Notes: generated by a model not told the origin, from the sequence alone. DNA of 64,000 nt from Bettongia penicillata ogilbyi (GCA_023548195.1 JAJHZJ010000311.1:6550811-6614810), one strand, 5' to 3'; positions 1 to 11,420 are shown, numbered from the stretch's first letter. Numbers and translations: made by a program.

Positions 1-433
1 AGAGAGCTCTAGAAGCAGCCTGCAGGTGCAACAGTGACTGCTGCTACCCTGGGACTGGGGCTGGACCTGGGGCTGGGCCAAATCATGTTCCTCTCTCACC
101 CAGTTGAGAGACTTTTCCCACTGACTTTTGAAGCTGTCTTTGTCATTTGTGGGTTGATAAGTCTGGAAAATGTGGCACAGTGATTCAGTGCCCTGAAACC
201 TGCTCCAATCCCAGACATAGCCCATGCTGGGCCATGCTCCACTTGCGGACAAGTGCAATAGACCTCTCCTGTCAGCCTTCCAAATTTTCTTGGCCTGAAA
301 ATATGTTTTACTCTGTCATTTTGTGAATTTTGCTACTCTAGAATTTGTTCAGAGTCATTTTTAGAGGTTTTGAGGGGTTTTGGTGGAGACTTCAGACAGG
401 TCCCTGGTTTTACTTGGCCATCTTGGCTCAGCC
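1..433 (-). mobile_element. L1 5' UTR, 5' end at about 433
   Basis: Read on the minus strand, the element starts near 433 with a CCAAGATGGC tract, a YY1-type site (418-426), as in the first bases of L1 5' UTRs, and runs out of the window to the left. The phrases around 190-330 and the 'gccatcttggctcagccc' end fit the marsupial L1 5' UTR as I recall it. A preserved 5' end suggests that a fuller L1 lies off the left edge. Confidence 0.6.
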
Positions 434-2135
434 CTGAAGAAGAGGTTTTGAATGCCAATAGACTCCTCTCCTCTGGCAAAACATCTGGTGCTGATTCTAT
501 CCCAGCTGATATTTACAAAACAGGGGGTCTATTGTTCAGATAGAAGTTTACTGAAATCTTCCAGGTTATATGGCAAAATTCCTTCTTTCTAGGAATTCAA
601 GGATTCCCCCATTGTCCACCTTTATAAAGGAAAAGGAAATAGGTGGTCCTGTTGATAATTACTTGGGTGGGGGTAAGGGGTTCTTTGTTAATCATTACCA
701 ATGATATTCTTGCCAAAGTTCTCCTTAATAGTCTTATTCTTCACCTGGAAAATGGTCATTTGCCCAAGAGCCAGTGTGGCTTCAGAAAGGGCTAAGTAAT
801 AATCAATACAGTGTTTGCTGTTGACAACTCCAGGAGAAATGCCAGAAACAGAACAGAGATCTGTACATAATGTTTGTTGATCTGACCAAAACCTTCGTCA
901 GTTGAGAGGGTTTACGGAAGATCATGGCAAAATTTGGTTGCCCAGAGAAGTTCATCAGTATTTTATGCCAGGTCTATTATTATATGCTTGCATGGGTTCT
1001 GGATAATCAATGATAATTCTGTATTTAGTCACCAATTTAGTGAAGCAGGGCTGTGCGCTTGCTCTCATGTTTTTTAGCATGATGTTTTCAGCTGTGTTGT
1101 TGGATATCTTCAAGAAGGACAAAAATGGCATTAAGGTCAACTATTGTACTGATGATAAATTATTTAACTTGAAAAGACTGAAGTGGAGGAAGAGTGTGAT
1201 TTTTTTTTTGCAGATGATTGCTCTGTTGCATCAGCCTCAGAGGCTCAGAACAACCTCTAAGACTGAGATGCACCAGAATATGGCTCAATTCTCTGCCACT
1301 TGTGCTAATATTTGCCTGGCCATTGACACCAAGAAAGTAGTTTTCTACCAGCCAGCACCATACCATCCATAGGTGAAAACATAGGTTACAGCAAATGGGA
1401 AAATTTTGAATGCTGTGGATAGCTTCACTTACCTTGACAGTATACTTTCAGGGATGCACACATTGATAATGAGGTTGATGCATATATTTCCAGAATTAGC
1501 TCAGTGTTTGGGAGGCTCTGAAGGAAAGTGTGGGAGAGAAGAGGTATTACACTGCCTACCAAAAGGAAGGTCTATGGGGCCCTCGTGCTGACTTCATTTT
1601 TGTATGCCTGTGAAACCTAGACAGTATAATAGCCCCATGCCAGAAAAATAGAACTGCCTCCACTTGAATTGCCTTAAGAAGATCCTAAAGATCACCTTGT
1701 AAGATAAGGCACCAGACACTGATGACTTTTCTCAAGCTGAAATTGCCAAGCATCCAAACTCTATCATAGAAAGCCCAACTCTGTTGGGTTGGCTATGTTA
1801 TTCAAATGTCAAACATATGTTTGCCTAAAAGGTTATTTTACAGAGAACTCACAAAAGGCAAGTGCTCACATGGAGGGAAGAAGAAGTGATACAAGAACCC
1901 TCTCAAGGTGTCTCTGAAGAACTTTGAAATCAATTGTGTTACTTTGGAGGCACTGCCACAGGACTGCCAAGCATGGCATGCCCCACATCAAAGGAAGTGC
2001 TGTACTCTATAAGCAGAGCTGCAGTTGCTCGGAAACAAAAACATGAGATGTACAAATTTAGAGACATCTACACTGAAGTTGTTCATGTGGATTATTTATA
2101 TTGTAGAGCCTTCTGTCCCTTGACCCCGACATAAT
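434..2135 (+). pseudogene. Dead non-LTR retrotransposon reverse transcriptase
   Basis: Conceptual translation across several frames gives a recognisable endonuclease/RT polyprotein. SGADSIPAEIYK-like residues occur near 490, VKQGCALAL then FSMMFSAVL near 1040-1100, GIKVNYCTDDKLFNL near 1130-1170, TKKVVFYQPAP near 1330, and FTYLDSILSG near 1425. Stops and frameshifts break it throughout, and the catalytic FADD box falls in a disrupted stretch (TTTTTTTTTGCAGATGATTGC near 1200). The longest clean piece is 120 codons (1010-1372). The clade is uncertain, possibly RTE-like. Its left end is cut by the L1 5' end at about 433. It is a fossil with no coding capacity. Confidence 0.7.
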
Positions 2136-2479
2136 GATGTCATTTTGGTTCCCTTCAAGCACAAAAGACAGCAAACAGCTAACCAATGACAAGTCATTGA
2201 CCTTCTATGAACCTTTTGTTATTCATCTGTAGAAATAAGTGAGTTGAACTAAATGAATCTCTAGGTCATATTCACTCTCAGCTGTCTTTATGACACATTT
2301 TAAGCTATCTATGATTTTGGTGAAGGCGGTGAGGTGTGTGTCGTTGATGATGTTGCTGTTGTGAAGTAATGGAATACATTCTTTTGTAATTATGAAATCA
2401 AAAACAGTATAAAGCAAATTATGCCTTCTCTGGGGTCTCACTAGGTCTACGCTATCCCTGTGGAAGACTTTCAGGGATG

Positions 2480-2900
2480 TGAAGACAATCAATGCCAATG
2501 AACATTTATTAAACTCTTCCTGTGTGCCAAGTACAAGGGATGTGTGGGTGTTCAACCGTCATTGCTGAAGAAGACCATGCTATCAGAGAAATGATGACAT
2601 GACTTGCACTTGACTGTTTTGAGTGAGGGAGGGCTGTGCAGGTTACCAGCCTCACTTCTCCTCCAGAGCTATCTGAGTCCAATGACCAGATATTCATCAG
2701 GATGACCGGAGATGGCCCAGGATGATGCAGTTGGGGTTAAGTGACTTTAGGTCATACAGCTAGTGAGTGTCAAGTGTCTGAGGTGACATTTGAACTCAGG
2801 TCCTCCTGATTCCTGCACTGATCCTCTATCTATTGCACCACCTAGCTGCCGCTAGTACAAGGGATACGAGAAAAGACAAAGGACAGGCTCCTGTAATGAG
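2480..2900 (-). mobile_element. L2/MIR-type 3' tail split by a SINE
   Basis: The reverse complement of the usual 'gcctggcacatag..aataaatg' tail is visible at 2485-2541 (aacatttattaaactcttcctgtgtgcca). It resumes at 2854-2890 (agtacaagggatacgagaaaag) on the other side of the SINE. Confidence 0.65.
2542..2853 (-). mobile_element. tRNA-derived marsupial SINE with 12-bp TSD
   Basis: The element carries 'attgctgaagaagaccatg', the CORE-like 'ggttaagtgac..cacacagct' part and the head 'caccacctagctgcc' in reverse. It is flanked by perfect direct repeats AGTACAAGGGAT at 2530-2541 and 2854-2865, which are target-site duplications. Confidence 0.85.
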
Positions 2901-3267
2901 TTTAATTTTTCTTCCAAGGTGTTTTCTCTTTCATAGAAAGGAAGGATAAGTGACTTCCAAGACTAAGTGAGAAACTTTTAACAAGGATCAAAAGGAAAGG
3001 ACCTTGGTACTTAAAAAAAAAATCCATCAATAGTGATGAAGAAGTTCCACATGCTGCTTTTATAACACAAAACTGTGGAAAGGGATCAGCTAACCCACTT
3101 GGCAGCTTTTTCCAGTCTTATTCAAAGATCTTCTCACTCCTACAACCAATATGCTAACCAATCTTAGATTCTTAAATGGGTTTCATAAAAGCTAACAGGA
3201 TTAGGCATTTTCTGTCCCCAAAATACAGCCCTACATTTCTTGCTGTAAATGAGGTAGTATAATGGGG

Positions 3268-3818
3268 AGACAGAAGGATGCAGTGGAAAGAAGCCTGAAT
3301 TTAGATAGAGGACCTAGGTTCTAATTTCAGCCCTACTGTTTACTTTTTGTTTTTTTCAACATTCACTTCTGTCAGATTTGGAGTTCCAAATTTTTTTTCC
3401 TGCCCTCCTTTGCCCTCCCATCTCCCCAAGATGGCAAGTAATTTGATGTAGGCTATACATATACCATCGTATTAAGTAAATTTCCACACTAGTCAGGTTG
3501 TGAAAGAAGAATCTGAACAAAGGGGAAAAATCACAAGAAAGAAAAAAAATCAGGTTAAAATGGTATCTTCAGTCTGTATTCAGACTCCATAATTGTTTCT
3601 CTGTATATGGTTAGTATTTTCCATCACAAGTCTTTTGAAATCGTCTTAGATCACTTTATTGCTGAGAGGCTGCTGCTCACTTTCTGTGTGACCATGGATG
3701 GGACACAGCCTTGTCAAGTCTCAATTTTTTTGGTCTATGGAATAAGAGGATTTAATCAGATGATTCCTAAAGTCCCTTCTAGGTCTAAATCCTATGATCT
3801 CAATATAGAGAAACTCTG
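3268..3818 (+). mobile_element. MIR-type SINE split by an L1
   Basis: The head (gcagtggaaagaagcctgaat.. to about 3345) and tail (ctttctgtgtgaccatgg.. to aaatcctatgatc at 3818) of one plus-strand MIR-like SINE are separated by about 320 bases of L1. Confidence 0.7.
3350..3667 (-). mobile_element. 5'-truncated L1 fragment
   Basis: The T-rich start, 'cccaagatggcaagtaatttgatgta', 'tagtcaggttgtgaaagaagaa' and 'agactccataattgtttctctg' follow the L1 3' module seen at least eight times in this window. It lies inside the MIR-type SINE. Confidence 0.75.
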
Positions 3819-3957
3819 CCAAAATGCTGGTCCCCACCCCTAAACTAGTACCTTCAGAATCAGCCTTACCTTATCTTTGTTTGGGTGAATGGGTAGTCAC
3901 CAAAAGAACAGTACTCTGTGATAAAAGTTACAAAAAATAGAATACTGGTACCATCTT

Positions 3958-4213
3958 TTCTTGTCGTCATTCAGTCATGTCTGACTCTTCATCGTCCCAT
4001 TTAGGGTTTTTGTGGCAGAGATACTGGAGTAGTTTGCCATTTCCTTCTCCAGCTCATTTGTATACATGAGGAAACTGAGGCAGGCAGACATTAAGTAACT
4101 TGCCCAGGGTCACACAGCTAGTGAATGTCTGAGGCCAGATTTGAACTCAGGAAGATGAGTCTTCCCAACCTTAGACCCAGCACTCTATCCACTGAGCCAC
4201 CTAACTGCCCCAT
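3958..4213 (-). mobile_element. tRNA-derived marsupial SINE
   Basis: It runs from 'gtcattcagtcatgtctgactc' through 'gtttgccatttccttctccag' and 'gcccagggtcacacagctag' to 'ccactgagccacctaactgcc', so the tRNA head is at the right and the sense strand is minus. Confidence 0.85.
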
Positions 4214-4625
4214 TGGTACTATCTACATAGCACTTAAAGGTTTGCAGAGCGCTTTACATATGTCATTTCATTTTGTTCCTCACACCAACCCTTTCAAGCA
4301 TATGCCGTTGTTATCTCATTTTAGAACTGAGGAAATTGAGGCTAGAGGAAAGTAGGAAAGGGGAGGGAATAAGATATGTTAAGTGCCCACTATATACCAG
4401 TCTCTGTGCTAAGCACTTTACAAATGTTATCTTACTTTATCCTCACAACAACCCTTTGAAGTAGGTGATATTAATATCCCCATTTTACAGTTGTATAAAT
4501 TAAGGCAGATAAAGGTTAAGTGACTTGCCCAGGGTCGCACAGCTAGTAAGTGTCTGGGCCTGGATTTGAAATTAGATCTTTGTGATTTCAGGCCCAGCAT
4601 TCTATATACGGTATCATCTAGCTAA
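4214..4625 (-). mobile_element. Two adjoining MAR1/MIR-type SINE pieces
   Basis: A partial copy (gcacttaaaggtttgcagagcgctttac.., 4225-4350) is followed by a fuller one (4380-4622) with 'gtgctaagcactttacaaatg', 'acttgcccagggtcgcacagc' and a degraded head. Confidence 0.75.
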
Positions 4626-5124
4626 AATTTAAGTGACAACTACAGTTCCATAGATGGTGTCTGAAGAAGGATTCAAAATCCAATTTTCCTGTCTCCAAGA
4701 CAAGCTCTCTAATGCCATTGCCATTTACTTGCCTCAATATTAATTATCTTGTTTGAACCAATAATTTTATTTTTGGTCTTATACCCCTGAACTATTACAT
4801 AAACAGACTTCCAAACAAGTGAAGGAAATTCTGAGTGCTGCTGCTTTTTGTTTTGCTTTTGTCCTTTTTTCAGAGGGAAACATGAAACGTGAAAACTGGT
4901 GGAGAAAATGCTGGGCAGCTACAGAACTATACAAATGGAGAGAGACATGTTCTAGAAACTATGAGAGAGGCAAAAGCATGTAGCGCAACATATTTCTTTT
5001 TTTGAGATTGACTCTTTAGAGGCTTTCCTCTTGAATGAGAGTACCTCTCTTTACTGAGTGTTTATGGTTTTTTTTAAAAAAGTTATCTGTTCAAAGATTT
5101 TCAAATGTTTCTCATAGCTGCTTT
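4626..5124. other. Unassigned intergenic sequence
   Basis: I see no coding exon and no repeat I can name here. A short T-rich run lies near 5065. Confidence 0.4.
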
Positions 5125-5525
5125 AGATGTAAATTGCAAGACATCAAGCAAACCAACAAATACAAAAGCATCCTAAAGGTGCAACAATGGGGGAATGGTT
5201 AAACAGCTCAAGTAAATCATGGTCCATTAATGTAATTGAATACTACAATGTTAGGAAATATGAAGAATACAAAGACATATGGAAAGATCTTTACGAAATA
5301 ATGCAAAGTGAAATAAACTGAACCAGAAGGTTGTGGTAGACACTAGTTATGCCCATTATTAGTGAAAAAGTGAATGACAAAAATGAAGACTTAGCAGAAT
5401 TAGCTAAAAAGTTCTAATTCTATAAATATGTACACTAATTAATTTAAATATAGTCACTAAGCAAATTAAAGTGGCTATATGGATATTCAATACTGTTTCA
5501 TATAAAATGTTTAACCAAAAAAGGA
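5125..5525 (+). mobile_element. L1 3' fragment, plus strand
   Basis: The sequence 'gggggaatggttaaacagctc', 'ggaaagatctttacgaaataatgcaaagtgaa' and 'ataaactgaaccagaagg' matches the sense orientation of the 3' end of L1 ORF2 seen elsewhere in reverse. Confidence 0.75.
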
Positions 5526-5619
5526 AGGGAGAAGGGGAGGAAGGAAGGAAAGAAGAAAAACTGTACTGAACATTAATATTGTTTTGTAGCTAGAAAAGAC
5601 ATGACAGACATATAAAAAC

Positions 5620-6690
5620 CTATTTCATTAAAAAAAATTCATTGATATCTTTTGTTACATTATATTCATTTCCAAATATATCTCTCTGTTCTCTTCTCCC
5701 CAGAGAATGGAAAAGAAAAAGGGTCTTAAAAAAGCAATCCAGCAAAACTAACCACATATGAACTGAATTGGACAGTATATATTCAGTGTTTCACATCTAT
5801 AGTTTCCTGTCTCAGCAAAGAAGGGACAAGGGTATGTTCTCATTTTTCTTCAGATCTAAGCTTAGTCATTAAAATGGCATAGCATTTAGTTTTTTGTTGT
5901 TCTTTCTAATTACATTCTTAAAGTATTGTGTATATTGTTTTCCTTGTTCTGCTTACTTCAGAGTTATGTAAGTCTTCCCAAGCTTCTGTGAGAATTCTAT
6001 ATATTTGTCATTTTCCATTAATATTCAAGTATATAAATGTACCACAACTTGCTTACCCATTCCCCAATGAATGGGCTTCTATTTTGTTTTGAGAGTTTTG
6101 CTACCTCAGCAAGCGCTGCTATGAATATTTTGGTGTATATGAGACCTTTCTTTCTGCATCTGACTTCTCTGGGGACATATTCCTAGCACAGGAATTTCTG
6201 GATCAAAATGTATAGTAGAATTCCAAATTGTTTTCCAGAAATTGTTTATCCACAATTGGATAAATTCACAGCTTCACCAACAGTGCTTTTGCATGTTTGT
6301 CTTTCCAAAGTCCATCCAATATTGACTATTCTCATCTTTAAAAAAACAAAACTTCCCAGTTTTCTGTTTATGAAATGAGACATCAGAGTAGTTTTATATT
6401 TCTCTTAATGTCTAATTTATATTTCTCTTAATCTCAGAGATCTGAAGCAATCTTTCACACAGTTGTTAATAATATGTATTTCTCCTTTGAGTTTATTCAT
6501 ATCTTTTGACTATCCATTGGAAAATGGCTCTTGGCTTTATGTATTTGCGTTAGTTTCCCATATATTGAAAATCAGACTCTTAGAGAGATTTCATTTAAAA
6601 ATATTTTTCTAGTCGATAATTTCCTTCACTATCACAGTTGCAGTACTTTTATTTCATGCAAAAAAAATTCTTGTAATTGTTGTAAAATTC
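5620..6690 (-). mobile_element. Old L1 3' portion, minus strand
   Basis: The order is a T-rich start, 'ctgcttacttcagagttatg', 'acccattccccaatgaatggg', 'tccaaattgttttccagaaattg', then a diverged ORF2 C-terminal region (cctttgagtttattcatatcttttgac). All are antisense. It is more diverged than the copies at 14-18 kb. Confidence 0.7.
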
Positions 6691-6694
6691 TCTC

Positions 6695-6865
6695 TTTCTA
6701 GAGTCATAGAACCTGGGTTCAAATCTCAGCTCTGACATCATTTACATAACCTTAGGCAAGTCACTTAACCTTTTGAGGTCTCAGTTTCCTCATTTGTAAA
6801 ATGATGGAATATAATAGATGGCCCCTAAGGCCCCTTCCAGTGCTAGATCTGTGAATCTATTATCT
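6695..6865 (+). mobile_element. MIR-type SINE
   Basis: It carries the B box-like 'gggttcaaatctc', 'ggcaagtcacttaacc', 'ctcagtttcctcatttgtaaaatg' and the 'ggccccttccagtgctagatctgtgaatctat' end. Confidence 0.85.
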
Positions 6866-7345
6866 TTTGTGATTGACTCTGTCCCAAGTTTGGTTGAGCA
6901 CTCCTTCTCAAGTCACATCTGTAAAAGGTACCTGATAAGGTTCATTGCTAATTTTTTTGTATTGTGATCTTTAATATTCAGGTTGCAGATCCATTGAAGC
7001 AAATAATGGCATATAGTATAAAGTCACAAAATTAGGTTCTGAGAGAACTGGCAGTTATAATTATGGAAACTTTCTCAGGCATTTTTGAAAGATCATGAAA
7101 AACAGGGGAGCTGCCATAATATTGGGGAAGGGCAAATGTTGTGCCAATTTTCAAAAGAGGGAGAAGAGCAGAGGCTGCAAACTATAGGCCAGTGAGCTGG
7201 ACTTCAATTCCTAGGAAAATTCTTGATCCTGTCATAAAAAAATGATTACCAAATATCCAGAAAGAAAAGTGGTAATGGTGATGACCAAAAACCAGCAAAG
7301 CTTCATCAAGAATAGGTTCTACCTAACTAATCCATTTCCTTTTTT

Positions 7346-7555
7346 CAAATTATTTATTTTTGTTTTACAACATTCAGTTTCACAAGCTTTTGAATTTAAA
7401 ATTTTCTCCCCCTCCCCCTTTCTCCATCCCCAAGATGGTGTGTAATCTGATATAGGCTGTACATATATATTTACATTCAACATATTTTCATATTAGTCAC
7501 ATTCCAAAGAAGAATTAGAACCCAGGGAATGAGCCACAAGAAAGAAGAAACAAAA

Positions 7556-7605
<50 letters not shown>

Positions 7606-7737
7606 AAATAGTATGTTTCCTCTGCTTTCAGACTCCATAATTCTTTCTCTGGATGTGAGTAGCCTTTTCCATCATGAATCTTTTGGCGTTGTCTTAGAAC
7701 CTTGCATTGCTGAGAAGAGCCAAGTCTATCAAAGTCC
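7346..7737 (-). mobile_element. 5'-truncated L1 inserted in the L3/CR1 relic
   Basis: The module 'acaacattcagtttcacaagc', 'ccccaagatggtgtgtaatctg' and 'gactccataattctttctctgg' marks an antisense L1 3' part. Similar tracts flank it: CCATTTCCTTTTT at 7333-7345 and CCATTTTCGTTTTT at 7738-7751, a diverged target-site duplication. Confidence 0.75.
7559..7603. repeat. (GA)n microsatellite inside the L1
   Basis: About 22 uninterrupted GA units sit where sister L1 copies have an A-rich 'aaacaaaac' stretch. Confidence 0.95.
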
Positions 7738-8954
7738 CCATTTTCGTTTTTGACAGGATTATGTATAAGGAGAGTTCAGTAGATATAGTTTGCCCAGACA
7801 TTAGCAAAGGTTTTGATAAAATATTTGTTGTTTTTCTTGTGGAAATAATGGAAAGATATTCATTAAATGATAAAATAATCAGGTGAATTGTTTCAATGCC
7901 CAGACTCAGTTAATGATTCAATGTAAACCTGGCCGATCTCCTGAAGCATGCCACAGGAATCTATGCTTGGCCCAGAGCTTTATAACACTTTTTTGAATCA
8001 ATGACATAGATAAAAATACTCATAAAAGCTCATTAAATCTGCAGATGACACAAAGCCAATTTGAAGTATAGCTAGAACAGAATCAGGACCCAAAGGAATC
8101 TGGTCAGGCTAGAGTATTGTGCTGAATCTAAGAAAGTTCAATGGGGATAAACGCAAAGCCTTGCACTTGGGTACAAAAAAAAGAATCAATTTCCCAAGAA
8201 AAAAGTAGGATGGTTATGGTTAGACAGCAGTTCTAGGAGTTTTAGGAGAATTCAAGTTCAATATGAGTCAGCACTGTGACATGCCAGCCAAAAACTTTAA
8301 TGCAATTTTCAGCTTCATTAAGAAATTCCTAGCTTCCAGGAATAGGGACGTTTCAGTTCCACCATGTTCTGCCTTTCTCAGACTTCATCTGGAGAATGTC
8401 TTCAGTTTTGGATATCATAGCAAAAGAAGGACATTGATAAACCAGACGTTTGTCCAGAGCAGAGTACCCAGGCTAATGAAGGATTTTGAGTGAATGACAT
8501 GAGGTTGGTTGGAGGAACTGAGCATTTTTGCACTGGAGAAAAGAAACTTCTGGGAGGATTTCATGACCAAATACGCACAAGAGTTGTCATGTGAAGGAGA
8601 CGTGCCTTGTTTGGCCCAGGAGGACCATGCCTGGAGCGATGGGTATGAGCTGGAGAGGCCTTGTCATCAGAAAAAGCTTCCGAATCCTTAAAGGTGTCCA
8701 ACAGCAGCATCATCAGCCTAGGGAAATGATAGGTGCCCTCTCATTGGAGTTCTTCAAGCAGAGGCAGGACAATAATAGTTTGGGTATATTATAGTGGAAT
8801 TTTTTATATATACGTTGAACTGAGGTCCCTTCCATTTCTCATATTCTGTGGTTCTGTGATAAGTCCTTCTCGTGGTTCTATTTTTCTATTTTTAATAAAT
8901 AACAAATATTTACAGTGTTGGAGTATAATTTCAGTGATGAAAGTGCTATTATTC

Positions 8955-9215
8955 CACCTAATAGCATCTATATAGTGCTTTAAGTCTTGCAAAGTGCACT
9001 GTGAATAATTTTTCATTTAATCCTCTCAACAACCCTAGGCTCTAGGTTTGAGTATTATTTGTATTTTACAAATGAAGAAACTGAGGCAGACAGTGGTTAG
9101 TCAACTTCCTAGTGTCACACAGATAAGTATATGAGACAAGATGTGAATTCAGGTCTCCCTGACTCCACACACACTTGCACACAACACTATTCAATATACC
9201 ACCTTCCTTCCTCTA
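8955..9215 (-). mobile_element. MAR1-type SINE
   Basis: The sequence 'atagtgctttaagtcttgcaaagtgc', 'gaaactgaggcagacag' and 'gaattcaggtctccctgactcc' is present; the tRNA head is worn. Confidence 0.75.
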
Positions 9216-9689
9216 GACCTTTTGTCCCCGTAAATTAATTTTATCTAACTCTATGAAGTTTCTTCTTGATGCTTTCATTGACAACGTGCTAAGTCCATAA
9301 CTTAATTTAGGTGATACTGTAACTTGCATTATACTGGCATTTTGTCTGGTCCTTAGCCGTAAATAGTCTTCCAACTATTTAAGTTGTTTCTTTAAAGTGT
9401 CTTTAAATTGAATATTTCTTGAGTGTACCTTGGTAGATCTGCTTCAAGCAATTTTATGCATTTTGTAGTTATTTTGGTCACTGCTATGTAGAAATGCCAT
9501 TAATTTTGTTTTATTTATATTTTATTATATAAGTTTATTATATTTCATAATATAATATTATTATTTATTATTTTATTTTGCATCCTGCTCTTTTACCGAA
9601 TTTATTCGTTGTCTTGGTTTATTTGCTGATTTGCTTGAGTTATCTAAGTAGACAATTGTGGTGTTAGCAAACAGGAAGAGAATGAAAGA

Positions 9690-9875
9690 AACATAAATTT
9701 AAAGCTAGAAAGGATCTTAGAGGCCATCAAATATAACCCCTCCATTTTACAGATGAAGAAACTGAGGCACAGGAAAGTTAAAGGATTCAGCTAGTAAGTG
9801 TCTGTGGCAGGATTTAAAGTCAGGTCTTCCAGACTCCAAGACCACTTCTCCATTCACAGTGTGATGCCGCCTCAG
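9690..9875 (-). mobile_element. SINE within the ancient L1
   Basis: It shows 'aaagctagaaaggatcttagagg', 'cattttacagatgaagaaactgagg', 'gtcaggtcttccagactcc' and a degraded head ending near 'gatgccgcct'. Confidence 0.7.
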
Positions 9876-10055
9876 TATTGTCTCTTCTTTGCCCATCTTT
9901 ATGCCTTTAATTTCTTGTCTTATATTGTTATCAGTAGCATTGCTAGAACTATATCAAATAAAAGGAGGGAAAGAAGCCTCTCTGCTTTACTCCTCCATTA
10001 ATTGGGGAAAATTCTTCTGTCCTCTCGTGGCAAATAATGTTAGCTTTTGATCATA

Positions 10056-10225
10056 TGAATATGTGTATGTATATTTGTATGCATATGTATACATATACAC
10101 ACAAGCATATATGTGCACACATAAACACTATATATACATATAAGTACACACGTGTGTGTATGTTTGCACATGTTCATGACATGGATATATATGTATATTA
10201 TTGTGGTATACATATAATACATATC
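10056..10225. repeat. TA/CA/TG-rich low-complexity tract
   Basis: Alternating purine-pyrimidine sequence (tatgtgtatgtatatttgta..) gives spurious Tyr/Ile/His-rich open frames on both strands. Confidence 0.9.
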
Positions 10226-10695
10226 ATATTAAGAAAAGTTCTCTCTGTAATTATGCTTTGTAGTAAGGTTTTAGCATAAATGAGCATTGTACTCATTGCA
10301 TTTTTGCATCTATTGATACAATTTCATCATTGTATTATTTTTAAACAATTAATTTTGCTAATTGCTTTCCTAATGTTAAATCATCTTTGTATTCTTGGTA
10401 TAAATCCAAGCTGATCATGGAGAATAACTCTTTGGATAGATTGCTTCTGATTTTTTGGCTTGGAAGGTTTTTAAATTTAAAAAATCAATATTCATTAGTG
10501 AATAGGTATATTATTCCCTGTCTTTGCCTTCCTTGCTTTAAGCATGAAGACTATATTTGTCTCATAAAAAGAATTTGATAGTTTCCTTCCTCAATTTTGA
10601 GGAAAATTTGTTTAACATAGGAATAAATGGTTCTTTAAACTTCTGATAAGAATTTGCCTTGTAAATCTATCTGGATAAAAAGATGAAAAGTCTAT

Positions 10696-11235
10696 TTTCA
10701 AAGACCTTTTAAGGAGACAAGGATAGAAGTGAGGATTGATTTTTGTTTTAAGTCAGTTCCCAGATATCCGAGAGTGGATGATCTGCTTTATGACCATCTC
10801 ACTGAGCCTGCCAACAGTAAACGTGAACCATGAAGGTTTCGATGCTGAGAAGAAAGTTATATCTTGCTGCCCTCCGAATAAAAATCATTTGGGGATTTTC
10901 CATTTGCAGGAACAATTAAGAGTTAACTTGTACAAATTGAAAGTAAATGAGATGAGAAACAATGCCCTATTTCCGTCCTGATCTCTCAGACTTTGAGCCA
11001 GGCAGAGCAGGTAGCAGCCCACATGAAAGCATATCTACAGACCTCCTTATCTGACGCAATCTCTTCCACTGTCCCTGACTCACTGACTGAAATTTCCTCA
11101 TCAATTACTCATTTGGGTTAAGATGTGGAAAGACTTTGTTAAAGTGAAAGTACCATCTTGGGGAGAAAATACATTAAATACATAAGAGAAAACAAAAATT
11201 GTAACAAGCAAAGAAGGAATTTCTCCAGGTAGAAA
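10696..11235. other. Unassigned sequence with an 82-codon open frame
   Basis: A plus-strand frame at 10736-10981 (MIFVLSQFPDIREWM..) has no similarity I recognise, no promoter and no splice context. It is most likely chance. I name no repeat here. Confidence 0.35.
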
Positions 11236-11420
11236 TTCTGTCCTTAGAATTCTAGAGCTGGAAGGAATCTTAGAGATTATCATCCCACCGTATTGTAAAT
11301 CCATAAATAGAGACTGAGAGAAGCTCAGCAGGGACTGATAAGGCCAGTCACTCAATTAACAGAGCCATTGGCCAGTCTAGGACCTGGGTCTCCTAACATC
11401 AGTCTCACTGCACTGCACTG
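11236..11420 (-). mobile_element. MIR-type SINE
   Basis: The phrases 'ctagagctggaaggaatcttagag' and 'gcaggg..aaggccagtcac', and the end 'aggacctgggtctcc', fit a diverged antisense MIR. Confidence 0.6.

Larger units (their letters stand above)
6985..8880 (+). pseudogene. L3/CR1-clade LINE relic, split by an L1
   Basis: The left part (6985-7345) has 'ggcaaatgttgtgccaattttc' and 'actataggccagtgagctgg'. After the inserted L1 it resumes with 'gacaggattatgtataagg' and runs through 'ctgcagatgacacaaagcc'. A broken reading frame encodes MSQHCDMPAKNFNAI..ASRNRDV (8263-8493), then LEKRNFWEDF (8520-8560), and ends 'gagttcttcaagcagaggcagg'. This order matches the C-terminal half of the CR1/L3 ORF2 and its short 3' end. 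Stops and frameshifts show it is dead. Confidence 0.75.
9240..10695 (-). pseudogene. Ancient L1 ORF2 relic
   Basis: The antisense of L1 reverse transcriptase is recognisable by order and phrases: 'tttgcatcctgctcttttaccg', 'aattttgctaattgctttcctaatg', 'cttggtataaatccaagctgatcatgg', 'ggttctttaaacttctgataag' and 'cttgtaaatctatctgg'. It is much more diverged than the L1 at 15.7-18.6 kb and is interrupted by a SINE and a TA/CA-rich microsatellite. No open frame of note remains. Confidence 0.65.

Noticed and set aside
10037..10279. Tyr/Ile/His-rich open frames on both strands, also near 44290-44630 and 19710-20085
   Set aside because: They are products of TA/CA-rich low-complexity DNA.
10736..10981. 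82-codon open frame as a small gene
   Set aside because: No homologue, promoter, splice or poly(A) context is visible; this length is expected by chance.
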